Origin: Wallemia ichthyophaga EXF-994
Taxonomy: Eukaryota > Basidiomycota > Wallemiomycetes > Wallemiales > Wallemiaceae
Reading direction: 5' to 3'
NCBI RefSeq assembly: GCF_000400465.1
Contig: NW_008806278.1
Span: 248,001-312,000, forward strand
DNA length: 64,000 bases
The notes beneath the pieces are model-generated. The model saw only the letters and a program-made list of their open reading frames with translations, had not been told where the DNA came from and made no database searches. The translations under genes and the position numbers were made by a program. This document shows, piece after piece, positions 36,412-47,700 of the stretch. Each line of letters begins with the position of its first letter. Position 1 is the stretch's first letter.

Positions 36412-36497
36412 TTAGATTTAGATGATCGTCGTTGGTGATCAAGAGATAAAGAATCTTTCTTGCTCCGTGACTGCCACTGCCACCACCAACAAACCAA

Positions 36498-37900
36498 ATG
36501 GAGCAGCTGAACACCGCCATTATGAAGCGATACTCCAAAGAGAGGAAAGTCGGTGAAGGTACTGTGAGTGCGCTGTGCCATCTCCCGCCGCATTCCTTAT
36601 CTCCGCATTCCAGTATGCGTCCGTCTACCAAGGGCATTGCGTTGAAACGGGGAGAATGGTGGCTATAAAGAAGGTGTTTAAATTCTTATATCTACACGCT
36701 CTCCTCACGCCGCGTTAGATCAAAATCGGCCAGTTCAAAGACGGTCTCGATATGTCAGCTATCCGTGAAGTTAAGTTCCTGCAGGAGCTCAAGCACGAGA
36801 ACGTGATAGAGGTGTGTATATACAGCTATCAAAACCTAATGACGCAATCTAAGTCGCTGTAGATGCTCGACGTCTTCTCTGCGAAACAAAACCTCAATCT
36901 TGTCCTCGAATTTCTTACCACTGATCTCGAGCTTATTATCAAAGATCGCTCGCTTATCTTTAGACCAGGTGATATCAAATCTTGGATGGCCATGACCCTC
37001 AGAGGTGTCGATTGGTGTCACCGTAACTTCATTCTTCATAGAGTTAGTCTACTTCTTTTTATACGCGTCTCTAAGCCCTGCATAGGATCTTAAACCTAAC
37101 AACCTCCTAATAAACGATAAGGGCATCCTCAAAGTTGCCGATTTTGGTCTGGCAAGGGACGTTGCCGATCCCGGCATGAAAATGACCTGCCAAGTTATTA
37201 CGAGGTGGTATAGACCTCCTGAACTGCTGTTTGGTGCTAGAGCATACTCCTCAGCAGTCGATATTTGGAGCGTTGGTTGCATTTTTGCCGAATTGCTGCT
37301 TAGAACGCCCTATTTACCCGGCGAGAACGATATAGAGCAGCTGAATACAATATTCAGAGCATTGGGTACACCTAAAGAGTCTGAATGGCCTGTGCGTTTG
37401 TCATTTTCACTTGCTACATCTGACGCTCAATTCTATGCAGGGACACACATCCCTACCGTCTTACATCAAATTTCAGGATTACCCTAAGCAACCATTGGAG
37501 GATCTCTTCAGTGCAGCTGGAAATGACGCTATTGAGTTGCTTGGAAAGTGTCTGCATTACAATCCTCATGAACGGATAAGTGCTGGTAGTGTATGTCTTA
37601 ACTTTTACTTGAACTACTTGAGGCACACTGACGCACCCTCGCAGGCTCTCAGACTTCCTTATTTCTCCAATCAGCCTAAACCAACACCCCCGCCACTATT
37701 GCCCAAGCCACTGAAAGAGTTGGAGCCGAGAGCTCTCCCTCCTGACGCCGTCACAGGGCAAGGCAATAACAAGCGCAAAGCTGATGGCGAGCAGGATCAT
37801 AAGCCCGACCTCAGGAAAGTTGTGAGCGAAAATCTTGATTGCAAACTGAAACTTACAACTTAACTAATCGACTTAGGCACGCAAGATTGACTTCCAATAG
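36498..37900 (+). CDS. KIN28: Cyclin-dependent kinase CDK7/KIN28 (TFIIH kinase)
   Basis: Eight exons (36498-36563, 36614-36673, 36719-36811, 36863-37042, 37086-37391, 37441-37590, 37645-37821, 37877-37900) give 351 aa. Gly loop VGEGTYASVYQG; VAIKK Lys; cyclin helix [13 protein letters not shown]; catalytic loop [10 protein letters not shown], with the intron cutting between R and D; DFGLA; T-loop [20 protein letters not shown] with a candidate activating Thr; [19 protein letters not shown]. The C-terminal lobe has [19 protein letters not shown] and [14 protein letters not shown], as in CDK7. The last exon is 24 nt and supplies ARKIDFQ. The kinase phosphorylates the RNA polymerase II tail within TFIIH. 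The start is 86 bp from the divergent VPS9-domain gene. Confidence 0.93.
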
Positions 37901-38004
37901 ATAATGTATAATTATGTATCATGCACAAAATAATTTATTCGTAATGTTTCAAGGAGCTAGAGAGATTCTAGATGGTATCCAGGGTTGGTCTATGATGATG
38001 GACT

Positions 38005-40029
38005 TCAAACTTTGTTCAAAGTAGGTACGCTCTTAAGAGTCGGATGGACAGCTTCTCTTTCTTCACTTTTTGCAAGCTGGCTGGCTATTTTAGATTTTGA
38101 GCGAATAGCAGGACCATCTGGGATGGTGTCAGTTTGTACATGGTGGGATTGTAACTGTCCGTACTCATGATAAGCAGGAAGGGAATGATCGAGAGGGCAA
38201 GTCCGATCAAACCTATCAATGTGGATGCCCACGGAGCAGTCATTTCTTCATACTGAGCTGGCGTTAACAAAAAGCGAGCAGAATTAGTGTATTAGTACGT
38301 ACCATTTTCATACTGAACAGAGGAAAAATTGCACCTAAAAAGTTTCTAAATGCAGACGTTGACGCCTTTGAAGAGTTAGCCTAGGAATATAAAATGCTAT
38401 TGTAACACTAACTTGAGCAGAACTTGCGTATGTCTCATAACAGTCGCTGAGGTAGTTGAAAAGTGCGGTATAGACGACATAAATACCCCAGATCAGCATC
38501 ACTAAGCCAAAAAGGCAAGGAATGACAAATTGAACCTCGTTACGTGTCGTCCACGCCATGATTAAACAACCAAAGGAGAAGAGCAAGCCACCTGCACAAG
38601 TCCAGTAAAGGCGTACTTCAGGATTACACTTGTTGTTCACGCTCCTAGCAGCTCTGCGACGATACAAGGACTGTTGGTGAAAGTTGCTTAGGAATCCAAT
38701 GACTGAACCTATCGTTATCGATATTAAAACGAGATGTGATTGACCTGGGTTGAATCCGTAGGCAGCTTCGAAAGTAGATGGAATGGCTGCCAGTATTCTG
38801 AATGCTATTAAGTTGGGGTGAAAAGCCGCTCATAAACTCACAAGTACACTACACCCCAGAGAAAACCGCACCAGAGTGAGAGCGCGAAGACGATTGGCTC
38901 GATAAAGAGCTGGAACGAGCGTTTAAGGGACATGGTGATGTCTTTGGCAGTGAATTTAACCGTTCCTGTTGCATAGTATGGCAATCCTGTTCTCGTTTTG
39001 AGCTGTGGTTTGTGAGATTTGACCAGATGTGGGACTGAGTTACTCACAGCATGAGCACGCCTTTCGATAATAACATTGGCTCTCGTCTCCTTTAATACGA
39101 GTATGTTTATAATCGACGAGATGCAATTGATGATGAACTAATTGTTTCAGTTAATTTAGACTACTTTCAAAGATGCATATGCTTGCGATAATAACTCACA
39201 GTTATCCAGAGAGCCCACTGCCATCCACCAAGCCCTCTGATACCGTCTAAATTAATCTGAGCGTAGCCACTCCAAGATGGACCGACACCTTGGGTGCCAA
39301 TAGCAAATCTATTACAAGAGTCAGTGTCAATATTAAGACATAAGATTAGCTCACAGTGAAAACACAGCCATTGGTAATCCTCTTTCACTGGCGTTGAACA
39401 TGTCTGCGATGCTACCGCCAACAAGTGTATTACCAACAGAGCTACAGCCACTTTTCGTTATTAGCTTATTTCATACTATCATAACCACCGCTCACCCTTG
39501 TAACAACCTCATCACGACGATAACAGCTATATTTTTCACTAAAATTTGCGGCAGGAAGAGCAGCGCGTGAAGAGATGTTGTGACGAGGTATATCTTTCTC
39601 CTGCCAAAGCTCTCACTCATTGGGGAGAGTATGAGAGGTAAGAAAGCGACAGAAAGCATGAACTGTTACTTGTCAGAGCGCGTCATGATGTTTGAGTAAA
39701 CGCACAGTGGTCATTCCTGATATGTATTCGAGGTGAGTAGCACCAGTGTCCCTCATCATAGTATCACCAATACTGGCATATACAGTCATCGCCAAGCCTG
39801 TGCAAATGTTTATGAGAGTGATTGCAAATACGACGGTCCACTTTTTCACTTGGGACCAATTCTTCGGATTCTCTGAGTCATTCTCTGAGAATTCAACGAG
39901 GTATTTGTTTTCATCTTCAATTGGAATAGTCGCTGTGGAATCGTTCTTTAGTTGAGACAGCGCGTTTGTCACTGCCGCTGTCTCGGACTGTTGGTGGTCT
40001 GGTCGGTTCACTGTGTGTAGCTGTACCAT
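38005..40029 (-). CDS. MFS transporter, DHA1 multidrug/polyamine type
   Basis: Ten exons (40029-39706, 39662-39496, 39450-39355, 39308-39200, 39137-39048, 39002-38842, 38797-38413, 38380-38299, 38257-38165, 38117-38005) give about 539 aa. A hydrophilic N-terminus carries NDSENPKNWSQVKKW, the motif before the first helix in fungal DHA1 proteins. Then ISGMTTFMLSVAFLPLILSP, MSESFGRRKIYL (motif A-like), MRLLQGGCSSVGNTLVGGSI, and the second half with IPSTFEAAYGFNPGQSHL. Twelve helices are expected. The C-terminus has the usual NGPAIRSKSKIASQLAK. The substrate cannot be told. One intron (38412-38381) is only 32 nt, at the low end for this genome. Confidence 0.88.
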
Positions 40030-40277
40030 TGATAATAATTTTGCCGGTTTGGTGCAGGTAAAGAAGCTTGACTAAATATCGGTGATTGAGATTCGATCTT
40101 TGGAATGAATAGAGATTCACCCAACTAGCATGCATTCTTGGCCGAGAGAAGTGAGAAGCGGCAAAGGGGATTTGAATCCGATATGGGGAGGCGTATGTGA
40201 GCTCTAGATAAGAACATCCAAGCCTTGACTGTGTTTTTATATCTCTCACCAGTACCACCACCTTCAAGGCACATGAG

Positions 40278-41259
40278 ATGCTTGACGCGGTACGCAAATA
40301 TGGATTATCAGCTGTAGTTGTATTGCTAGTTATATTCACCTCGCACGCGTTTCATACACTCCATCTGCATTTCACTCACAACGGCTTCTACGTCTTATTC
40401 CTGCTATGCTTCTTTATCAGCTATTACAGGGCTTGTGTAGTTGAGCCTGGTTATGTTTCCTCCAACGTTGCAGAATCCCGTGTGCACGAATGGGAGCGCA
40501 AGTCAGACGGCTCAAGGAGATTCTGCCGGAAATGCAGGCTGTTCAAGCCAGGTGGGCGAGTTTCTTATGGGCTTTTCAGTTTGAATAACACAGTCACATC
40601 AGATCGTACACACCACTGCTCATCATGCAGCAGATGTGTGTACAAAATGGATCATCATTGTCCGTGGTGTGAGTGAAGCGAGGATCGTACAGCTAAATCA
40701 ACAGCTAACACTATAAATAGTGCTCAATCGCTGCGTCGGCTTTTACAATTACAAGTATTTCCTTCTATTACTCTTCTACGCAGCAGTTCTCTGCTTGTAT
40801 GCTTTCGCAATGACAGTATACACTCTCGTACGCTCCATCAAGCTCAACATGACAATAGATCCTTGGTACGCACAGATCGAGTGGGCTTTTGCGGCCGTAG
40901 AGACGTGTACGCTGGGATTAGCGCTCTTAGGTTTTTGGATCTGGCACTGCACGCTTGTAGGGCGTAACAAAACAACTATAGAGGCATTAGAGACGGATCG
41001 GGCACACCGCAGTCACAGTCCGCGATATACAGCACCAACTACATCACCCGATAGCGCCATTCTGCCACCGCCACCACCGTCCACCTCTCTTAGTGGATGG
41101 GAGAGAAGTAAACTGACGCAGCTCGCTCTGGTCAATATATTCGATCGCGGGTGTTTAAATAACTTTATGGATGTCTTGGGGTGGGATGGTCGCGCCGGGT
41201 TGTTTGGCTGGTGGGTGTGGTTTGTACCGTTCAAAAACACAGCTGGAGCGTGGGTTTAA
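40278..41259 (+). CDS. DHHC palmitoyltransferase
   Basis: Three exons (40278-40551, 40603-40668, 40721-41259) give 292 aa. Two N-terminal membrane segments precede the Cys-rich domain: [32 protein letters not shown], then [20 protein letters not shown]. Two more membrane segments and a C-terminal tail ending [13 protein letters not shown] follow. The first intron (51 nt) is a multiple of three without stop; removing it produces the consensus KPDRTHHCS. The second uses a GTGAGT donor inside the Trp-coding region. The active site is DHHC, which carries palmitate and passes it to membrane proteins of the Golgi or vacuole. Spacing after CPW is one residue longer than usual (LLNRC versus xNNC). 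Closest by feel to the PFA3 group. Confidence 0.9.
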
Positions 41260-41487
41260 TTTCGTTTGGTAGGCCTCTTCTGACCTGCTGACAGGCACAC
41301 TCAGCCTGACACTTTCACCGTGGAAACTCAGCAAGCACTCAAGGTGTCTGCTATTAGAGAAGAGCTTGACCGGTACTGGTATCGGTGAACAGAGCCAGCG
41401 CACAGTTGTAACATGAGCACACTACACGCTATTTAATGAAATGTATTTATACGTTACCGATTTGTCTTCTCTTTCGCCCACTCACCA

Positions 41488-42843
41488 ATGTCCAAATTTC
41501 GCGAAGTGAGTAAAGACGCGGATAAGCGTGACGCACAACTAAAATGAGTCCCCAAGAGTCTCCGCATACTGACGTTTGTTGGTGTGCCAGAGTCAGTGAT
41601 CAATTGGAAGCCGCGGCTGCCATCGAGGAATTGGTGCATATTCCTAGGATTGACGGGTTCGACGACGGCGCTATATGCGTACGACAGGAGAGAGACCAAG
41701 AGGATAATGCAGGAGCACATGGACAAGGTGCATCACCTCTCGCAAGAAGCGATGGGCGGGCCGTCGCAGCTCCCGCGTCGAGTGCACATCTACGCAGCGC
41801 TGTATCCCGAATACGACGAGCCAACAGGTGCAAAATTCTTCAAACAGTACATGAAGCCTGTGTTGAATGCAGCAGCTATAGATTTCGTCGTAGAGAAGGG
41901 CCACAAGCACGGTGCTCTCGCGACGACACTCAGAGAACGCACGCAGGCTCAACGTAGAGAAGCTATGGGTCTAGAGGCGCCATCGCTCACTCCGATAGCT
42001 GCGCAGAGCGAGCGCGATAGAGAAGGCGGCGTTGTCCTCATAGGTAGAAACACAGTGAAGGAATACCTCGCTGGGCTCGCGCAGGGCTGGAAGTCTGGTG
42101 TAATTTCGCGCGACTTGCTCGCGGAATTGTCCTCCATCATTCCTGCTCTCCCAAAGCCGGGTGATGAAGATACCCTCAAGGAGTATGCGGAGCTGGAGAC
42201 GATTATCCCAGAAATTAGCATTCCAGTGTCTGGCTCAGCCACAGGAGTCGCCAAGTATTTGACATCTGCACCGTCAGTTATCCCCCCACAAGCACCGGTG
42301 CTTCTCGTGCCATTCTATGAGCTTGTTGGGTTTGCAAAGATCCCAGAGATGGTTGCAGGCTTCTTCAATCACCGCAAGAGCGCCAGTGTGGGGTGTGAGG
42401 CGGTTATGAAGCTCATAGATGCAAACGTCAAGCAGGTCGAACCACCATATTCAGACGAGGAAGCGGAGATGGTCAGCTATGATGAGCCATGGAAGCAGCC
42501 TCAAACACTCGAGTACAAAGCACAGGGAGGTACACTCTGCGGATTCGATGTAGAGTCCGAAGAGAAAATCAAGAAGACTTTTGAAGATGTACCAAAGGGG
42601 ATTGCTAGGAGGAGAAAGGAGTATTATGACAATCTGGTAGACAAACTCAAAAAAACGCGCCAACAGGCTTCGAGAGAGGTTAAGGAAAGCGAGCGCAAGG
42701 AGAAATCGGAGGAGGAGCTGCAGCAGGAGCGCATCGCTAAGGAGAAGCAGTTTAGAGAGGACTACGAAGGCTGGGCACTGGCTCGCAAGTACCAGAGAGT
42801 CCGCTACGAGCCATGGATGAATGGTTTGCATGTATACACTTAA
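41488..42843 (+). CDS. TIM54: Mitochondrial import inner membrane translocase subunit TIM54
   Basis: Two exons (41488-41505, 41557-42843) give 434 aa. The first exon is 18 nt (MSKFRE) and joins to SLRILTFVGVPESVINWKPR, then LPSRNWCIFLGLTGSTTAL, the membrane anchor. The family block WKPRLPSRNW is diagnostic, as are YDRRETKRI, RVHIYAALYPEYDEPTGAKF, FKQYMKPVLNAAAIDF and VVEKGHKHGALATTL. The C-terminal half is Glu/Lys-rich with RKEYYDNLVDKL and closes RYEPWMNGLHVYT. TIM54 supports TIM22-complex assembly in the inner mitochondrial membrane. The acceptor (CCCCAAG at 41556) is preferred over a nearer AG because only it keeps frame. Confidence 0.92.
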
Positions 42844-43305
42844 TTTAAGCAGAGTATGCAGAGTATACATAGACATAGATTCATAGATTTACAAAGATGT
42901 TTATTTTCTACTACTTACAAACGTAAGCGCACAATTAGCAGGCAGCGCTGGCATCGCACGCAGACCGAGCCGATTACGTAAATAGATTACTTGAGGCGGA
43001 GGAGCGACACCAACAAGGTTAGAAAAATTGCGCTATGAAAAACCGTTGAAGGATAGATTTACTTGCAAAAGAGCAATCTTCGCGCCTTCACACCAAAGTA
43101 AGAATAAGAGTTACGTCATAGACGCATTAGCATGAGCTATAAGAGAAAAATGTAAGTGAAATGAGTTAATGTGTTTTGCGCGTGCTGAGAAATGCACTCG
43201 CATTGAGCTCAACGTCACTTTTGAATTTGGAGTATGGTACCTCGGTTGCAAGTACATTGCTTTCTCCTCTACACCCATCAGCTACGGTAAAAGTTAAAAA
43301 ACATC
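42844..43305. other. Intergenic stretch between TIM54 and SDR gene
   Basis: 462 bp, mostly AT-rich, containing the TIM54 3' end and the upstream region of the SDR gene. No gene, repeat or structured RNA seen. Confidence 0.4.
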
Positions 43306-44557
43306 ATGTCTGTTAGCGAAAACCCACTCGTCGCGCAATCGACTCAGCTCAACACGCTGCAAAAGTTTGAGTGAGTCGGCGTCGTTGGATATGGCGTTAT
43401 GGCTCACGGATCCCAGGCTTACCGGAAAGACGGCAATTGTCACTGGTGGTGCCAGGGGTCTTGGATTCGAGATGACGCGCGCATTCTGCGAAGCTGGGTG
43501 TACTTCAGTTGGTGAGTTCTGGCTGTGGGGTTCGCCAGCTCGAAGCTCACCAAATCAGGTATCTTCGATATTCTCTCAGAGTGGTGAGTGTGGGTGTATA
43601 TAGCTCACCAGCCTCTAACTCGCAGAAGGGGTGACTCTGCTGTCAAGGAATTACACTCTTCTTTCCCAAATGTCAGCGCGTAAGTGTGGAGTAAAGTATT
43701 GGCGACTGCTGACGTCAAGTAGATCTTTCTACCAATTAGACGTTAGAGACGAAAAGGCCGTCATAAGCGCCGTTGGTGGGTCGGGTTTTTATAGGTGCAA
43801 AAACACTGCTAATTTTTCATTTACCGCAGATGGTGTTGTTAGAGACTACGGCGGTGTTGACATTCTTCTCACTTCAGCTGGTGTTGCTGACAACGTAGGT
43901 GAACTTTATATATCCCTTATCAACCAACTAACGCGCACAGATTGCTGCTGAGGTGAGAAAATTAGCATACTTTTCAGCATCAATGCTGATAAGGATTATA
44001 GGACTACCCAGCTGACCGTTTCAGACGCGTTATGGACATTAACTTGAATGGTACATTCTTCGTGGCTCAGGCTATCGCCAACATACAAATCCAAAACAAG
44101 AGACCATGCTCAATGGTATTCATTGGATCAATGTCAGGCAACATAGTCAACTACCCACAACCACAATGTGCATACAATGCATCTAAAGCAGCAGTTATTC
44201 ACCTTGCCAAGTCACTTGCATGTGAATGGGCACCACACAACGTGAGTGTTTTGTTTGAAGGTGGTCTGACGGGCAGCTAAACAAAATTATTTATAAGATT
44301 CGCGTAAACACCATCTCTCCAGGATATATGAACACTGCGATTACAGACAAATTTGATCCAAACCTTAAGAAGACATGGTACGAGAGAACACCAATGGGTA
44401 GAATGGGACACGTTACAGATCTCAACGGAGCAGCAGTCTGGCTTCTCTCGCCAGCATCGAACTTTGTAACAGGAACGGACGTACTCGTTGGTGAGTGTAA
44501 CGTGATCAATTGGACACCAACTAACAACAATCAGACGGTGGTTACTGTGCTTTGTAA
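43306..44557 (+). CDS. Short-chain dehydrogenase/reductase (sorbose-reductase-like)
   Basis: Ten exons (43306-43370, 43417-43511, 43559-43583, 43629-43679, 43723-43775, 43830-43894, 43941-43952, 44002-44241, 44298-44490, 44535-44557) give 273 aa. Cofactor motif: KTAIVTGGARGLGFEM. Then VDILLTSAGVADN (NAG-like), the catalytic Ser in VFIGSMSGNIVNYPQPQ, YNASKAAV with the Tyr-x3-Lys pair, and the end VTGTDVLVDGGYCAL. All family blocks line up only after splicing nine introns. Exon 7 is 12 nt (IAAE) and exon 3 is 25 nt. The fold is that of fungal L-sorbose or mannitol NADP-dependent dehydrogenases; substrate is not assured. Confidence 0.9.
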
Positions 44558-44716
44558 AATATTAGAACTGAATGAAATTTTTTGTTTTCTGATTTGATTT
44601 GGGTGAATCACTATGACTGCTATGCGACTGCCACTGCAACCACCAGAAGGACCAACACGATTAACTCAACAAAACTAAAAAAACTCGATAAATCCAATAA
44701 ATTTGAAGACGATAAA

Positions 44717-47700
44717 ATGTCTAAAATTGCAAATTGGAGTGCTGAGATTCCTTTGGGCGATGGAGATGGAGACGATCACCAAGTGTTTCTCAACGATGAG
44801 GAATTCATAACTCAATTTATAGGTTCTGTCAGATCAGCTAAGCTTAATGTGGCTTTGAATAGCTTATACGAATTTGATTCTCGTTTGAAGCGTTGTACGT
44901 TGTGGCTATGGCTATGGCTACGGTGCTGACGATATTTCAGTGGATGGGAATGTCCTTTATGAATGCCTGGATGACCTCCTTGGTCTATACAGCGCTTCCT
45001 CTCTTTCTCTTCAAAAATTCAGATACGAATACTTCATCTTCCTGCCAAAGCTGTTTACCCAGTTCAACCAATCTATCGAATACGCCATGAATTGGCAGTC
45101 TGAGGAGCACAACAGACTTTCAAAGACTTCTGCATATGCTACAAACGCTCACACGTTGTTTCATCAGTCTGTTGCACTCATACACGCTCAAATTGACTCA
45201 GACGGCGCTATTTCGTCATCTTCTATCAATCTTTTATCCAGATCACTCGATTTACAGCTCTCTTTTAGGGATAGCCATTTAGTTAAGCCCTCACTATCTC
45301 TCTCTGCCTTGGTTTTGACCCGCAGACTCATCCGCCAACATCACTCTACTATTCCCTCAATCTTATCTCTCATTCTGAGCCAGCCCAGCATCTCCCACGC
45401 TCCGCTTCTCGGTACTGCCATTGATGTTGCTTTGCGTCTAAGAGCTAAATCTGAGACTGACAAAGGTCTCAAAGGTGGCGTTGGCTGGTCTTACGTCGAT
45501 CAAAGGAAGGTTGATATCAAAAACTTCTTTGTCAACATGATTGTTGCATCAAAGACTCAAGTGCCCTGTCGCCATAGAGATGCCCTGCTCGATTTCATTG
45601 GCAACTTTATAGGAAAAGATGAGTTGGAGAAGGATATTCTCCCAGTTGTTGAGAAGATGCTGTTGCGCTCACCAGACGGTACTCTTCAATTGATGATCTC
45701 CATACTCTCCAAGTACAGCGGTGATCTTGATGGCATCATCACCCGTTTCATTAATGCTTTGGTTTCTGTTACCAAAAACCAAAATCCCGATGTTAGATCA
45801 ATCGGTCCATTGTTCGTACAGACAGTTGTCAAGGCAAACCAAGTCTTCGAGAGGAAATTTGATTGGACACCTTTCGCTAATGAGATCGTCAATGTTCCAA
45901 AGATGGGTAAAGCGGCATCGGCAGAGCACCGCGCTACCTTATTCACTCTTCTAAGCTACGTTCCTACTGGTGATAATATCTCTCAGTCGATCGCGGAAAC
46001 GCTCCCATCGCTTATCGCAAAAGAAAACAACGACACAGCGATGCAGTCACTAACTAGCGCACTTGCACCTCATTTGGCTTATGCAGTCGCCCATGGAGGC
46101 GTTTCTGCATCCGCACTCACTCCCCTTGTTAGCGGTCTGGGATCAACTAAGCCAGTGGTCAAGCGTGCGACTGGTGTTTGTGTAGGTGATGTAATTTGGT
46201 CTGTCAATGACTTGGGCAAACTCGAGCCATTTGTCAAAACTGTTCTCCCTGCATTCGACGCAGAGCTCAAGACTGTCTCCGCAAGCGCTCTTACTGCACC
46301 AGCTGGAGCTCTCGTGGGATACATTGTTGTCGCCACCATGTCCCATGTAGCCGGTCTTGAAGGTAGATCGGCAGTCGTTGAAGAGTTCATTCAGAGTCAA
46401 AACATGAGGTCTGTTACGGCTCTCGGCAGCAAGCCATCCTTCCTTCTCAACGACAAGATTTACAGGAAATTAACAACGTATCATGAGGAATTGTGGTTCA
46501 GAAGGTCACTTGAAGCTGTTGCAGCAGATGACACTGTGTCTTTCAATAAGGAGCTGTCAACTTCTATTGGTCAAGCGTTGTTACATCTCATAATAAGTTC
46601 ATCCAACAGCGAGACTCGTAGGGAGACGCAAGAAAGCATTCGCACACTTTCTGAGAAATCTACTCCACGTACTTCTGACTTTATGATCAATGCGATCACA
46701 GCTTGTATCGAATCTGGAGCAGCTACGAATAGAGTTGCGGGTCCGGCGCTTGTCTCATCAGTATCAAGTTCTGCTGACCTCTCTGACCGTCAAGAGGCTG
46801 TTGCCAAGTCAATCTTGATAGCACACCACACCTTTGTCGATGGCGTCAATCGCGGTACCTGGATCGAGTTGGCTCAACATGCTCAAGTTGATGCGCGTGG
46901 ACTTGTCAGCGAACGCGCTCAGGCATTGTTTGACGTTGTCAAGTCTAGCTCGGCATCACCAAAGACTGCCCAAGCTGCTTCTAGAGCTCTCACTACACTC
47001 ACCTTTGTCGCACCTTCGCTCATTGTGCCAATGGCTGTTGAGCAAATTAAGCATGATCTAGATCCAAAATCTTTGCACTTTATTGATAATCTTTCCATCG
47101 GTATGTGGAGAATGCCGGAGGGAGTACCATTTGTGGACGTCCTTGCATCAAAGTCTACCCAATCTCAAGATAAGAATAGAAAGGGTTACGCTATTGAGCA
47201 ATGGGAGAATGAAATAAGAGAGTCAATAGCAGCTAAAAAGAAGACCACTCAGAAGCTTTCACCAAAGGATAAAGCTGCTGTTGATGCCCAACTTGAGAAG
47301 GAGAAGGGCGTCAGAAATCACGTTCAAGATGTCTACGAAAAACTTCGCATTGGTCTTATGTCTGTTAAAGCCATTTCTGCCGCTCGTGTTGATGAGTTGA
47401 AGCCATTTGTCTATGAGTTGGTTCTCGTACTGCTCAAAGGTGCACTTCTCAAAGGCGGTATGCTTGTTGAACATGACGCTGTGGACGCTTACTTGGTGAG
47501 TCTGTCGCTTTGCTCTCATCTCATCTAACATGAAAGCAGACTCTTGCTGATTGTTGTGCTGAAAGACTAGGTGTCACAAAACATTCAATCGCCTACGCCA
47601 CACTGCGCGCATACAACATCCCATTTATTCCTCAAGAATACTTGGTTGAGAATTTGGGTGAATTGGTAGCTCGCATCCTTCTGCGTGTCAAGAGCATTAG

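Noticed and set aside
41454-41726. Signal-peptide-like protein on the minus strand
   Set aside because: Antisense of the well-supported TIM54 coding sequence.
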